Origin: Spinacia oleracea
Taxonomy: Eukaryota > Streptophyta > Magnoliopsida > Caryophyllales > Amaranthaceae
Assembly: GCF_020520425.1 (NCBI RefSeq)
Contig: NC_079490.1
Span: 119,742,715 to 119,806,714 of the forward strand
DNA: 64,000 nt
Direction: 5' to 3'
This document shows positions 24,742 through 36,400 of the stretch, piece after piece. Both the position numbers and the translations under genes were made by a program. The stretch's first letter is position 1. The number at the start of each line of letters is the position of its first letter. Under the pieces are notes generated by a model. The model was not told where the DNA came from. It saw nothing but the letters and a program-made list of their open reading frames with translations, and made no database searches.

Positions 24742-26118
24742 TGTAAGGGAATACAGTTAAACATAATAACATGTGCGGAAACAATCCCCAAAGCCATGAA
24801 ACATGTATAAAGCACAGATTAAGCAAACTTACATTCGAAGCGTGTTTTCCACAATAATCTGTCAACGAACACGAACAAAGAAATCCACTTGTCGTTCCTC
24901 TACTTGGTTCACCGATACGTTCAGATCCGTCTTGATTATCGTAGCTTAGACAATCGATCAAGATACTTTGCTTTTGGGAAGAACTCACTTTGGAGGCACA
25001 AAGAGAATTAGGGCTCTCTGTGTCTAGGGTTTGAGTTGTATGAATAATACAATTTTCCTATTGTATTAAGTGATGTAACCGGCCAAGAACCAAAGGCCTT
25101 GACCGGCCACATCACGCAAGCACACGGACCACACAGCCCGCGCCCATCGACACACTGCAGGCCGAAGCCCACAGCGCGCGCCGAGCAGCTAGGCCGTGGG
25201 CCTGCTCGCTCGTCGCTGCGTTGTTTTCCACAATAATCTGTCAACGAACACGAACAAAGAACTCCACTTGTCGTTCCTTTACTTGGTTCACCGACACGAT
25301 CAGATCCGTCTTGATTATCGTAGCTTAGACAATCGATCAAGATACTTTGCTTTTGGGAAGAACTCACTTTGGAGGCACAAAGAGAATTAGGGTTCTCTGT
25401 GTCTAGGGTTTGAGTTGTATGAATTGTGTGTGTTGGAATAATACAATTTTCCTATTGTATTAAGTGATGTAACCGGCCAAGAACCAAAGGCCTTGATCGG
25501 CCACATCACGCAAGCACACGGACCACACAGCCCGCGCCCAGCGACACACTGCAGGCCGAAGCCCACAGCGCGCGCGCCAAGCAGCTGGGTCGTGGGCCTG
25601 CTCGCTCGTCGCTGCGTTGCTGGCGCTGTTGCGTGCTGTTGCGTGCTCGCGCCCAATGGGTTGGCCTTGCTCGCCTTTTCTCGCGAGTCTTGCTGGCTCG
25701 TTGGGCCTTGCACGCTTACGTGCTTGGCTCGACGGCCGGCAACTCCGATGCCCTTCGTATTCGCGATTTAATATATTTCCGATATATTATTTATCGTTTC
25801 GTATTCGACGAATCACCGTCGTACAATATGATTTATTCGTGTCGCCCATCTTACGAATATTCGCGATACGATATACGATTCCGATGAAGGTCGTATCGTA
25901 TAATACATTTCCAACGAATTCCCGAAAAGCTATTAAATCCGATTCATTTAATCCGTTGATCTGTTACGTGTCATTGGTGTGACCTTGTAGGTTCAATCAA
26001 GAGTAAGCTGTGAGTTCAATATCCATTAGAACTCACTGATCGGAAGCATTGCTCCAGCTAGCTGTTCCGATCACTTGATCTCACTGAATTAATTGTTCGC
26101 AATTAATCTGAACCTGAT

Positions 26119-26138
26119 GAGCGACATTTATGTCGCTC
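26119..26138. repeat. Perfect palindrome at the solo LTR terminus
   Basis: GAGCGACAT, two bases TT, then ATGTCGCTC: a 9-bp perfect stem four bases inside the LTR end. Confidence 0.9.
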
Positions 26139-26763
26139 TTAGCTTAGGATTTTAGTTCGTTTTATTAGCATTTTATTATTATTTTTTCTTATTTTTATCA
26201 TTTTTAGTTCGTTTATCGCATTTTTGCATTAATCGTAATATTTTCTCGTCTTGCGTAGATTTTAGTCGTGTTTGCTTAAACCGTGCCTTTTGTGCGCATT
26301 CTCATTGCGTAAAGGTCGTTTCGAGTATTGACGTGTTAATATTGTGTCATTATGCTTGACGATGTTTAAAATGATTTTACGATTTGTAAAAATGCGATAC
26401 ACGAATTATTAATACGATTTTCGATTTTTAATAACGTGCTTTGCGATTTGCTAACTTGCTATACGATTCTTTGCATGTGTGGCAAAGAAGCCTTGTGTGT
26501 GTGCATACCAACAGCAGCAATACAAGCAACACACACGAGCCTTGCAAGTGCAGCCACACGAGCCAAGGCAAAGCAGCCCCAACAGCTACACTCGTGCATA
26601 CACAGCAATACGAGCAAGTACAGTACAGCAGTAGCGCGCATTCAGCTTTGTTGCATTCATTTCCAAGCTCCTTGCAGCATCTCTTAGTGCCCATTTGAGT
26701 GCCATGATCCAATCCTTGCAGCAGCCACAACATACACGCAGCAGAACAGTCGCAGCAGCATAG

Positions 26764-26852
26764 CGCAGTCAGAACAGTCTTCTGTGCGATCGAACAGTCT
26801 TCTGTTGCGATCGAACAGTCTTCTGTGCGATCGAACAGTCTTCTGTGCGATC
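26764..26852. repeat. Tandem repeat of about 20 bp in the solo LTR
   Basis: Four to five copies of the unit AACAGTCTTCTGTGCGATCG, one with an extra T. Related GCGATCG/GCGACCG motifs continue to about 26985. Confidence 0.85.
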
Positions 26853-28223
26853 GAGTTTCAGGGCCTGTGCGGTCGCACAAAGCTGCGCCAGAAGAACAGA
26901 ATGTCTTGATTTTGCTGTGCGACCGAATGTAATTCTTTGTTCGACCGCACAGCTCTTGTGCGACCAAACAAACCCATTGTGCGACCGAATTGGAACGCGG
27001 GGCTGCTATTATAAAAGATTAAATCGCAGCATTGTTTCATTAGGCTTTCATTTACGTAATTTTCTGATTTTTAAGATTTTAGGCTTAGCTTAGAATTCTC
27101 TCTCTAGAATTAGTTTAGGGCTTAGATTAGAGATTAGGATTAAGGATTCTTAGCCTCAAATTCTTGATTCTAAATTCAATACAATCATCTTTAATTTTCA
27201 GATTTCTTTCCTTTTGGTTTGAGCTTTGTTCTTCATTTTGTTCTTCAAGTTTGATGCTAATTCTTCAATTCAAGGTACAATTCTACTTTTCTTTTTGATT
27301 TGTTCTTTAATTCTTTAATTCTTTAATTGCTTCACTAATTTTGTTTATGCTTTGATTTCATGCTTGAATTCTTGAATTAGTTTCATGCTTTGAATTTCAT
27401 TGATTTTTCCCCAATTTTTGTAGTTTGAATTTTCTGAATTTTATTGTTTCAATTAGCTTCATTAGTTCAATTAGTTTCATGATTAGGATTATATTAGTTT
27501 AATGTTGATGTTAATCATGCTAGTTGAGTAGTTTAGTCTAGAGGTTAGGGATGAAGCCTTGGCATTGAATTTTGGGGAATTTTAGGGAAAACTCATGATT
27601 GATGTTGTGATTAAATGTGATTTAGTAATAGGATTTTCCATGATCAATTGAGTAGTAGTTGCAAATGCTAGTTGATTGAATTAGATTGGAATGTATGATT
27701 TAGGTTTGGCAAGACATTGTGGGCTTAATTCATGCAAGTGAATGATAGTTCCTATTATATGCAAGCTAATCTAGCTTTTCTATAGGCTAGGTTGCTTCGC
27801 GTGCTCTATCCGAGAGGTGGCGAGTACGTCATTAGTTTTCATTCCCCTATTTGCTATGTCGTTGCATATTCATGAATGTCTTGACCTTGTTATTTCTTTG
27901 ATTCGATTTCCATTGCCGATTCCCGAATCCTCTAGAATTTCTTTATTTGTTTGCATTTCTAGCTTAGATTAGATTAATTCAAAAACTTAAATTCTTATTC
28001 GAACTAGCTTGTGAACGCATAGATTGATAAGTCAAACATATCCATTCCTATGGGACGATCCCTATACTTGCCGCTATAGTCAATATAGCCGGTAGTTTAG
28101 GTGTTTTATAAATTTTGTTTGGTGAGGTGTATTTCTATTCAACGACGGAAAAACACCTTATCAGAACCTTGGTATTAGACTTAATGCACCTTGGGTGAAG
28201 GACATATTTCCTTCAGTATTACA

Positions 28224-28244
28224 GTCTACCCTCCTTAAAAGAAG
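28224..28244 (-). other. Polypurine tract of the chromovirus-like element
   Basis: The minus strand reads AAGGAGGGTAGAC just before TGTAAT of the LTR, as in Tekay-type elements. Confidence 0.7.
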
Positions 28245-28310
28245 TTTCATCCCGAAACTTGGGCACGGAAATCACAATTTTAAAACTAAACTTGAGACTA
28301 TTTTGAGACT

Positions 28311-29648
28311 TTAGTGCGTTTTATTTGCAAAAACTTTTAGTTCAAGGCATTCTCCACTCACTATTTCTAGATTCAATCGCTGCATGTACTTACACAGCTC
28401 GTTAGCAACTACTAACGTATTCACACCATGACTTGATTTCCTACTCAAGGCATCTGCAACTACATTGGCTTTTCCCTCATGGTACTGAATATCCAGATCA
28501 TAGTCCTTGATCAATTCCAACCACCTTCGTTGGCGCATATTTAAGTCCTTCTGTGTGAAAATGTACTTCAAACTCTTATGATCCGTAAATATCCTACATT
28601 TCACACCATACAGATAGTGTCTCCATATCTTCAATGCAAACACTATGGCGGCTAACTCTAAATCATGGGTAGGGTAATTGGATTCATATGGCTTCAACTG
28701 CCTCGATGCATACGCAATCACTTTCCACTTCTGCATCAACACACACCCTAAACCATTCTTAGAGGCATCACTATACACATCATAAGTACCGCTCTCATCT
28801 GGCAAAGTTAACACTGGCGCGGTTGTCAATCGCGTCTTTAAGGCTTGGAACGCTTCCTCACACTGGTCATTCCATTCAAACTTCGCTTCTTTCTTCATCA
28901 AGGTTGTCATTGGTTTGGCGATTCTAGAAAAGTCTTGCACAAAGCGTCTATAATAACCCACTAAACCAAGAAAACTTCGAATATCGGTGACACTCTTAGG
29001 TGTAGGCCACTCACTGACAGCTTTTACCTTTGCAGGGTCCACTGCAACTCCTTCCTTAGATATAAAATGTCCTAAGAACGCAACTCTTTCTAGCCAGAAT
29101 TCACACTTCGAGAATTTGGCATACAACTGATTGTCTCTAAGGGTACTCAACACTGACCTTAAGTGTTCCGCATGATCCTCCTCATTCTTAGAGTAGACCA
29201 GAATATCATCTATGAAAACCACTACAAACTTGTCCAAGAATGCATGGAATACTCGGTTCATTAAGTCCATAAAGATTGCCGGTGCATTGGTTAACCCAAA
29301 AGGCATAACAGTGAACTCATAATGACCGTATCTAGTCCTAAATGCAGTCTTTGGTATATCGTGATCTGCGATTCTCAATTGATGATAACCTGACCTCAAG
29401 TCAATCTTCGAAAACATTCCTGCTCCTTTCAACTGGTCAAATAGATCATCTATCCTAGGCAAAGGATACTTATTCTTGATTGTGACCTTATTGAGTTCCC
29501 TGTAGTCTATACAGAGTCTCATGCTATCGTCCTTTTTCTTCACAAACAAGAATGGCGCTCCCCAAGGCGATGCACTTGGTCTAATATAACCTTTCTCTAG
29601 CAATTCCTCAAGTTTACCTTTAACCTCACTCATTTCTGCTGGAGCCAT
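28311..29648 (-). pseudogene. Chromovirus-like pol: reverse transcriptase and RNase H, integrase missing
   Basis: A 445-residue frame holds a complete RT with [17 protein letters not shown] (about residues 25-41), [52 protein letters not shown] and the catalytic FIDD at 145-148. RNase H follows, with [15 protein letters not shown] near 290 and [10 protein letters not shown]. The frame ends soon after DALSRKSS with 40 unrelated-looking residues. About 65 bases later comes the polypurine tract, so the integrase and everything after it have been deleted. The frame is continuous with the protease frame upstream except for one TGA at 29651-29649, where related elements have an arginine codon. This RT starts with an ATG by chance. 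Confidence 0.9.
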
Positions 29649-29651
29649 TCA

Positions 29652-30929
29652 GTATGGGGCTTTCGAGATAGGTGCAGTTCCGGGTGCTAAATCTATGGTA
29701 AAATCGATTGGTCGACTGGGCGGCATTCCCGGGATCTCCTCCGGAAACACGTCCAAGAATTCACTCACCACTGCAATATCCCCTGGTTGCTCTTTCATTA
29801 CATGGTCTAGGTCTCTCACATTGCATAAGAAGACAGGGTTCCCTTTGTGCATTAATTTCACGAGCTCCATTGCCGTGACGATTCCTACACTCCTAGGCTT
29901 CCCAAAACGGCGATACGATACCACCTTTCCTAGACTAGACTTCAAGTGAATCTTTTGCTTCTCACAGTCAATCTTAGCTTTAAACATGGCCAACCAGTCC
30001 ATTCCCAAAATCACATCTAAATCTCCTAACTCAAACTCAATTAGGCTAGACAAGAATATGGTCTTGGCTATGGTTAAAGGTACATTCCTATGGATCTTAG
30101 TGCATTTCACGATCTCACCGGTTGGTATCACTATGGGTGCTTCTATTTCTTCAGGTTCTTTCAGTTCTAACTTCTGCAAGATACCCTTTGATATAAACGT
30201 GTAAGTCGCACCAGAATCAAATAGTACTTTAACTAAAACGGAGTTAATAGAAAAAGTACCAGCTATGACGTCAGACGAGTTTTCGGCTTCCTGTCTAGTG
30301 ATCATATTCAGCTTCCCTTGGGCAACTCCGTTGTTATAGCCACTTCCATTGGCATTTCCATTGGCATTTCGGTTCCCATTTGGTTGATAGTTCCCTCCGG
30401 GCTTTCCATTACCCTGGCCAATATTGCCATTGTTTCCACTCTGGTTACCCCTTTGGTTTCCACCATTATTTCCTCCATTCCGGTTTTGGTTATTCCGGTT
30501 GTTGTTCTGGCGGTTGCCTTGGTTACCTTGGTTGGGTTTCCCATTCTTGGCCCAACACTCAAATTCTCTATGGCCTAGCTTCTCACAAAACCTACAGACA
30601 ACTTGGTTTCCATTACAGTCTCGACCTGGGTGATTAGTATGGCAACGTCTACACTCATAGACTCTCGTTCCATTCCCTGCAGACTGATTCTTATCTCCAT
30701 TGTTATTGTGGAAGTTGTTCCTATTTCCACCATGGTTTCCCTTGAACTGGAAATGGTTGTTTCCCTTGTTTTTCTTAAAATTCCTCTGATTCTGCTGACC
30801 ACCATCTTGGTTTTGGTTGCCAACATCCTTCCTCTTTTCACCAATCCCATTCTTTCTTTGCTGCAGGCCATACATATGGGCAGATTTTCCATATAGGGGT
30901 GTCAAGAGATGTAAAGGTCTCTCCAGCAA
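29652..30929 (-). pseudogene. Chromovirus-like gag C-terminus (zinc knuckles) and protease
   Basis: The frame begins inside gag after a frameshift. It has an Asn/Gly/Gln-rich, RNA-binding type region with two CCHC knuckles (CRRCHTNHPGRDC at 93-105 and CRFCEKLGHREFEC at 112-125), then a long Asn/Gly-rich linker. The retropepsin-like protease follows, with the catalytic DSGA at 238-241 and the ILGMDWL block. It ends at the TGA at 29651-29649 in front of RT. The two closely spaced knuckles and the DSG protease are intact. Only the in-frame TGA and the upstream frameshift break the polyprotein in this region. Confidence 0.88.
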
Positions 30930-31473
30930 GCATTAGTTGCAAGTCCATAGTCAATCCACTCTCAAATCTCTGGGCTCTAACCTCCTCCGTTGCCACCACT
31001 TCCGGTGCAAACCTAGACAACTCAATGAACTTCGAATAATACTCTGTCACAGACATACCATCCATTTTCAACTCGATGAACTCTTGAGCTTTCTGCTTCT
31101 TCAGATATGGTGGGTAAAACTTGTTTCTTAAGGCTACCTTGAATGATTCCCATCCAAATCCAGGTGTAGCTCTCAAAGCATTCTCACATCTTTGCCACCA
31201 TAGATTGGCTTCTCCCCTAAGGTAATAAACAGCACTATTAACCCTAAGGTTCTCTGGGCAATTCACAGCTACGATAAGCTTATCGAACTCCCTTAGCCAG
31301 TTCTCAAGTACAGTCGGGTCTATCTCCCCTTGGTACAAAGGAGGCTTACTTTGGGCCACCTTCTTAAACATCTCACCAGTTGGATCAACTCCCTGGTTAT
31401 TCCTATTCTGTGCTAAGTTCTGCACTACTTCAGCCAGTTGCCTGACCACGTCGGCAATTCCTTGGGTAGTCAT
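30897..31473 (-). pseudogene. Chromovirus-like gag, N-terminal part
   Basis: The frame starts MTTQGIADVVRQLAEVVQNL and contains the retrotransposon gag domain (ENWLREFDKLI ... YYLRGEANLWWQRCENA ... LRNKFYPPYLKKQKAQEFIEL). This is the capsid-like part that packages element RNA. At about 30899-30902, in a run of four C on the minus strand, the reading frame shifts by one base, and homology continues in the next frame. The start codon lies about 1.95 kb from the LTR, an unusually long leader. Confidence 0.85.
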
Positions 31474-31929
31474 TTCCCTTCTCCTGAATAAAACAAAAGA
31501 CTAACTTTAACAACTGAGGTTGGACACTGCCTTACTAACACATTGCACTAGCTAGTCATTCAATTGGTGCACATACACAAAAAATTCGGACCCTAGGCCG
31601 GATAGGTGCCTGTTTATGGGCCGCTTTTCCCCTTAGTCCGCATCACAAAGTTCAAGTGGTGAAAGATTGAACCACCTTGAAAGTACAATTTCATTGAAGA
31701 AATGCATAAAATTCCTTTTGCGATAATCGCTCAAAGATAGTATAGACTTAGAATTAAGGATATAAGAAGGAATTCTAGATTTTATTACTTCGATGGAAAA
31801 ATAATACATCCTTTGGATCGTAGTTTATTCGGAAAACCACAAAACTGAACTACTAAAACCATAAATAGTAGTGTACTACTTTATTGCTTCACTAAATCTA
31901 GGCACTAGCTATTACAAAAGCTTAAAATG

Positions 31930-32591
31930 CTACTCAACTATCCAGCCACCCTTACAAACAGGTGAAGAGGGCTCATGGTCTTCAAAATCAACAAAGCCTT
32001 CCTGTGGATCAGACTCAAATTCCATATCCTCATTGTTTTGCTGTAACACACGTTTACCTCATCATTGTCGACTTCAGGCTCAATTTCTGTGTCACTGGAG
32101 ATCTCAATAGTGGGTTCAGGAATGATAGGGTTAGGGTTCTCAATCTCAACAACGTCATCATCACTGTCCTCATCCATCTGAGTCTTTGTATCATGATCTA
32201 ATCCTGTAAGGTTGATGTTCTCTACCGTCTTACCATCATCAAAACATTCCTCTGTGAGCTCTATAATCGTAGTCATAATCTCCAAATCATATCTCCATCT
32301 ACCATCTGGAGTACCATACTTGTAGTAATTAGGAATGCCATTTTCCATATGCATATCCCGAAATCAATTCTTAAGCTCTATGTATGGGTTCTTGGAAGGT
32401 AAGCAATGAATAACCATCTCTGCCATAACATCTTTCTTTCTCAATTCAGGTAGGTTCTTCACTGAAGCAAAGTAATTGCAGGCAAACTCAATCTTCTTGA
32501 CATAAATGTGTGGGGTCTCACAGTCTAGCTTCTCTAGGTTTCCTAGATTTACGTACATTGAAATCAACATCTTAATCCTGAAAGTTAACAA
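31930..32591 (-). pseudogene. Extra acidic ORF upstream of gag, unknown function
   Basis: A sense-strand reading frame of about 220 codons lies between the LTR and gag. It begins near 32570 (first ATG; a TTG lies at 32591), has one in-frame TGA at 32366-32364, and continues to about 32050. There the meaningful frame appears to shift once before ending at a TAG at 31932-31930. The N-terminal part has ETPHIYVKKIEFACNYFASV and LRKKDVMAEMVIHCLPS, which looks helical. The middle and C-terminal parts are strongly acidic (DEDSDDDVVEIE; later DMEFESDPQEGFVDFEDHE). I recognise no domain. The composition, and coherent coding on both sides of the breaks, suggest a formerly real protein. It could instead be captured host coding sequence. 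Confidence 0.45.
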
Positions 32592-33323
32592 CTACAAAGT
32601 CTTACTAAAAGTGTTCCAAAACAAAGTAAGTTCGTTGAGCCATACAATTTTCAATGCACAAGTACATGCTTAATCATGATTCGTGATGCAATTAATCACA
32701 TAAAGCAAACAAAACATGATCAAACTTTAAAAGATCACAACATCAAGGCATAATCACATAAACACTTGTTTAGAAAGGCATACTTAGACAACACATACTT
32801 AGACTAATTAACCCTTCTTATTCTACCCATTCCTCACTTAGAAAAGAATTAAAAAATTTCGAAATTAATTTAAATAAATAACTTCAAATATATGCGAAAT
32901 TATTAGAAATTAAAATCGAAAATTTTAAATAATTACTCGAATAATTTAATTCATTATTTTCAAAAATAATTTAAAAGAATTAAATAAATAATTAAATAAT
33001 TAATTCGGAATTTTCGAAAGAATTTATTATTATTATTTATTTTTATTTTGAAAATTCGGAAAAATCCGAAAATAAATTTTTTTATTTTTTCTTTTTTTGA
33101 AAAGTCCGAAAATCTTTCGGAAATTCGAAAAATAATTCAAAATTTAAAATAATTTTCAAATACTAGAAATAATTGGTATTTGGCTTTTCAAAATTTTGAG
33201 TACTCATAAATAACGTTTTGACTTTAGGAAAATAGTTTTCGAAAATCCTAAAGTTCCGCAATCGTAGTTTAAGGAGTTACCACTTTGCACTATTAATTAA
33301 TGCAAAGCAGCTCTCAAACTAGA
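32592..33323 (-). other. Non-coding leader of the chromovirus-like element
   Basis: AT-rich sequence with long runs of alternating A/T (about 32840-33180). I see no gene or clear motif in it. Confidence 0.5.
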
Positions 33324-33430
33324 GCTCTGCAAATACCACTTTGTAGTATTACTTACTACGAAGAAGGACTGAACTAAGCTCTTAGTATACCACTTTTTGC
33401 GTGATAACCTAAAGCGTCTGATAACCACTT
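33324..33430 (-). other. Primer binding site region with repeated tRNA-iMet-like motifs
   Basis: Next to the LTR end the minus strand reads a degenerate iMet-type site (TGGTTATCAG...). Two further variants follow: TGGTATACTAAGAGC at 33393-33379 and TGGTATTTGCAGAGC at 33338-33324. Each keeps the TGGTAT and AGAGC halves of TGGTATCAGAGC but differs between them. Confidence 0.5.
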
Positions 33431-36400
33431 TGTAACACCCTAATAATTCCTTGCTTTTTATAACACATTTTCCAACTTAAAACACAGGAATTACCAAGAT
33501 ATTACCGCCACCGTGATAACGGCTAAGGCTATTTACCAGAATTACGCAGCGGAAATAACTAACTTTCAAAACACATTAAATAAATAGTTAATGGTCATTA
33601 AAACAAGTTGGAACAGTTGAGGCCCAAACTAAAACAAACCGTTTGAAATCCATTAACTGAAAATAGTAGTATTAGTCATGACTATAAATAGAAATAGAGT
33701 TTATAAATTATGGAAGCATAAAACTCTCAACTCGAATCCCATGATAATTTCTCCCGCAAGTTATCTCTACAAACCTGCTTTATTAAAAATATCTACTCCC
33801 CAACAACGCAAATGCAATTGATGGATCATCATAGGGTCATTAAGGCAAAGGCCATGACCAGAAAACATGAAGCACGAAGTCAGCAAAAGCTGAGTACGGA
33901 CAAGCTAGAATAACATTCTATCCTAACATGCTTCACTCGACAATTAAATATTCCACATGCAAAAGCCATAAAATAAACGAGTAAACATGGAGACAAGACT
34001 CGACACGAGACACGACTCTCGACTCACAGATTAATAAAAAGTAGCTTCGAACGGGTAAAGTAAAGTATCCTCAAAAGGAAAGAAAGGGTGATGGGAGCCA
34101 ACCATACACCAAAATAAGTCGGGCTACTACCGACAGTCGGGCCATACCGACAGGAATTCCAATGCACAACGGCATAAAAGAGAATGAAACAACGTCTTGT
34201 ATCATTCTAGCTAGGCGTACAAGTTTTCCGGCAAGACTCCCCCCATTGTTCATACTCAAGGTATATACGTTCCAAGAGTTTTGAAGCTCTTTGGGTTACA
34301 CTTTACGTTAATTAGTATATTATGTTAATTCTTTAGGACACAACATACAAACAATTGCACAATTAAACAATTCAATAATGACACTTCATTATTTTAATTC
34401 TTTAGGACTTGTGATCAAACAAGACTCAAGTGAAATTACTCCCATTGTTCCTTCTCAAAAACACTGTTTGAGATAACCCGACATTGCCTATTAACAAGCG
34501 GGGTGTGCCCTTAGCACGAATTGTCCTTAATTCAATTCACATAGACTCTCTAACATATTCTACCCCTTTGGTAGAATATATATTGCTCACTGGCAATATT
34601 CGACTGGCTCAATAATTATGCTAGACATCCTGTACTATAGCATAATAATAATAACAACTTGCATGCGCAATACGCATACATGCAAACCAACTTGAACCAC
34701 ATGCTTGACATAATTCAACGATTATAAAAGTCCATAACATGATATATAGTTCAATAGAATCTATAAGGCATAATTTAAATCATAACATGCTCGTTCATAT
34801 AGATTAAATAATAATAATAACATGCTCATTCTCAACATTAAACATGAATTCATAACAACATAATCATTCCCAATCATCAAACATGAATTCATAGCATATA
34901 AGTTCACATGATTCGCATTCAATACACTTCACAAAGTCCTCAAGGGATGGGCGGTCACCCTAGTCTTGTACGTACCTGGAATACCTAAGTACGGGGGCCA
35001 CTGTGCGAATTACGACTCGCTAGAAATAAACTCCTATAAAACAAAATAAGAGAACTAAATTATTATCCCTGTTTACTAAATTTCCAGCAACTATTTAAGA
35101 AACTAAAACCCTTAGTTTAATTAAAATTCATTCATTAATTGGTAATTTAATAGACTCAAATAGTCAACTCAAGTCCTAGCATAAAAACATTGACTTTTTC
35201 GCTTTAAAACCCTTAAAAACCAACTTTTTAAAGCTTATAACCAATTTGAAAATTTAGGTTGCTTCCCATAATTTAAATTTTCATTAAATTATGTGAATCA
35301 ATCGCTCAATCGATTTGAAACCGAAACCCTAACAATGGTTTAATCCGAAAATATGTTTTGACTTCAAAAATCAACACTAAACCTGAAAATCACAATTTAA
35401 ATCATCAAAACCAATCTCTTTAATTAAAACACAATACTAACCCAATACGGTGTTCATAACCGTTTTAATCAAACAATCCAATAATTAAATTTAATCACAA
35501 TACTTAATCAATTTAAAACTGAAAATTAATAATTTTGAAAACAAAATTTGATCTTTCCAATTGGCAACACACACACACACACACAACAATTATTCGTGTT
35601 GTGTGCGTGTGCGTCGCACGAACAATGCAACAACAACACACGCAACACGCACCGCAAGCAGCAGTGGCGCGCGCGCAAGGGCGAGAGGGGCGACGAGGGC
35701 GCTGGGCACAACAAGGCACACACACGCGGCACAGCGTGCGCGCAAGGGCAGGCGAGAGGTGCTGGCCACAGGCGGGACACATCACGTGCACACACAGCAC
35801 TGTTGTTGTGCTGCGACGCGACGCGGGACGAGGGCGAGCAAGAGACGAGCACGCGAGTGCGCACAACAAGCAGCAGCAGCAGCGGCCTCGTGCACGAGTG
35901 CTGGGCGCTGCGGGGCTGCGACGCGACGAGAGGGAGAGAGAGAGGTGCGCGTGAGGCGCGGCTGGGCACGAGCACAAGGGCACGGCTCGTGCCTTGTGGC
36001 TCAAGAAAGGGCCGGACGAAGAGGAGAGAGTAGAGAAAAATTCAGAATTTTTAAGTTAGGGGATCTCATGAAGGGGAGGGGTATTTATAGGTTCTCATCC
36101 CTTCATGGGTTAGGTATTAGGGTTTAAGGTTGGGCTTGCTTTTTGGGCTTAGTTGAATTTAATTCTTGCAAGCTTTTGTTGGGTTTGATTATGGCAAACA
36201 ACTGGGCCTTAATTAAATTAAATTCATTTTTGAAATACGACCCAACAATTCCTGATTAAATAAATTCATTGAATTTATTTAATAAAAATACGATTTTCGA
36301 AATAATTAATATTTAGTTAATTAAAAAATAAAAAGTGCATCTAATTCTCATTAAATGAAATTAATTTATAAAAAAATACAACGAAATGCTTTATAAATAT

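Larger units (their letters stand above)
26115..28163 (+). mobile_element. Solo LTR, Athila-like gypsy
   Basis: The insertion starts TGATGAGCGAC and ends CACCTTATCA, with the TSD GAACC at 26110-26114 and 28164-28168; the host LTR reads on across it. A plausible TATA box (TATTATAAAAG, about 27008) gives plus orientation. The final part, with a sequence like 'gggacgatccctatacttgccgc', resembles the U5 region of Athila-type LTRs. There are no internal genes; only one LTR is present, so it is a product of LTR-LTR recombination. Confidence 0.8.
16571..28215 (-). mobile_element. Copia-type element D, nested in the chromovirus 3' LTR
   Basis: The element is on the minus strand: 5' LTR 28215-24742 (enlarged by a nested solo LTR), primer site 24741-24728, decayed internal region, polypurine tract 17622-17609 and 3' LTR 17608-16571. 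The TSD GTATT is at 16566-16570 and 28216-28220. The LTR sides resemble family E in their first 200 bases, so D and E are related families. Without its insertion and duplication the 5' LTR looks about 96% identical to the 3' LTR where I compared them by eye. Confidence 0.85.
24742..28215 (-). repeat. 5' LTR of element D, with internal duplication and nested solo LTR
   Basis: It has the same ends as the 3' LTR but is 3474 bp long. Two events explain the excess: a partial tandem duplication of about 378 bp (the segment starting TTTTCCACAATAATC near 24845 recurs near 25225), and insertion of a 2049-bp solo LTR at 26115-28163. Confidence 0.8.

Noticed and set aside
26428-26967. 179-codon minus-strand frame in the solo LTR
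   Set aside because: It covers the 20-bp tandem repeat and CAGCAG-rich sequence of an LTR; Cys/Leu-rich product without any domain.
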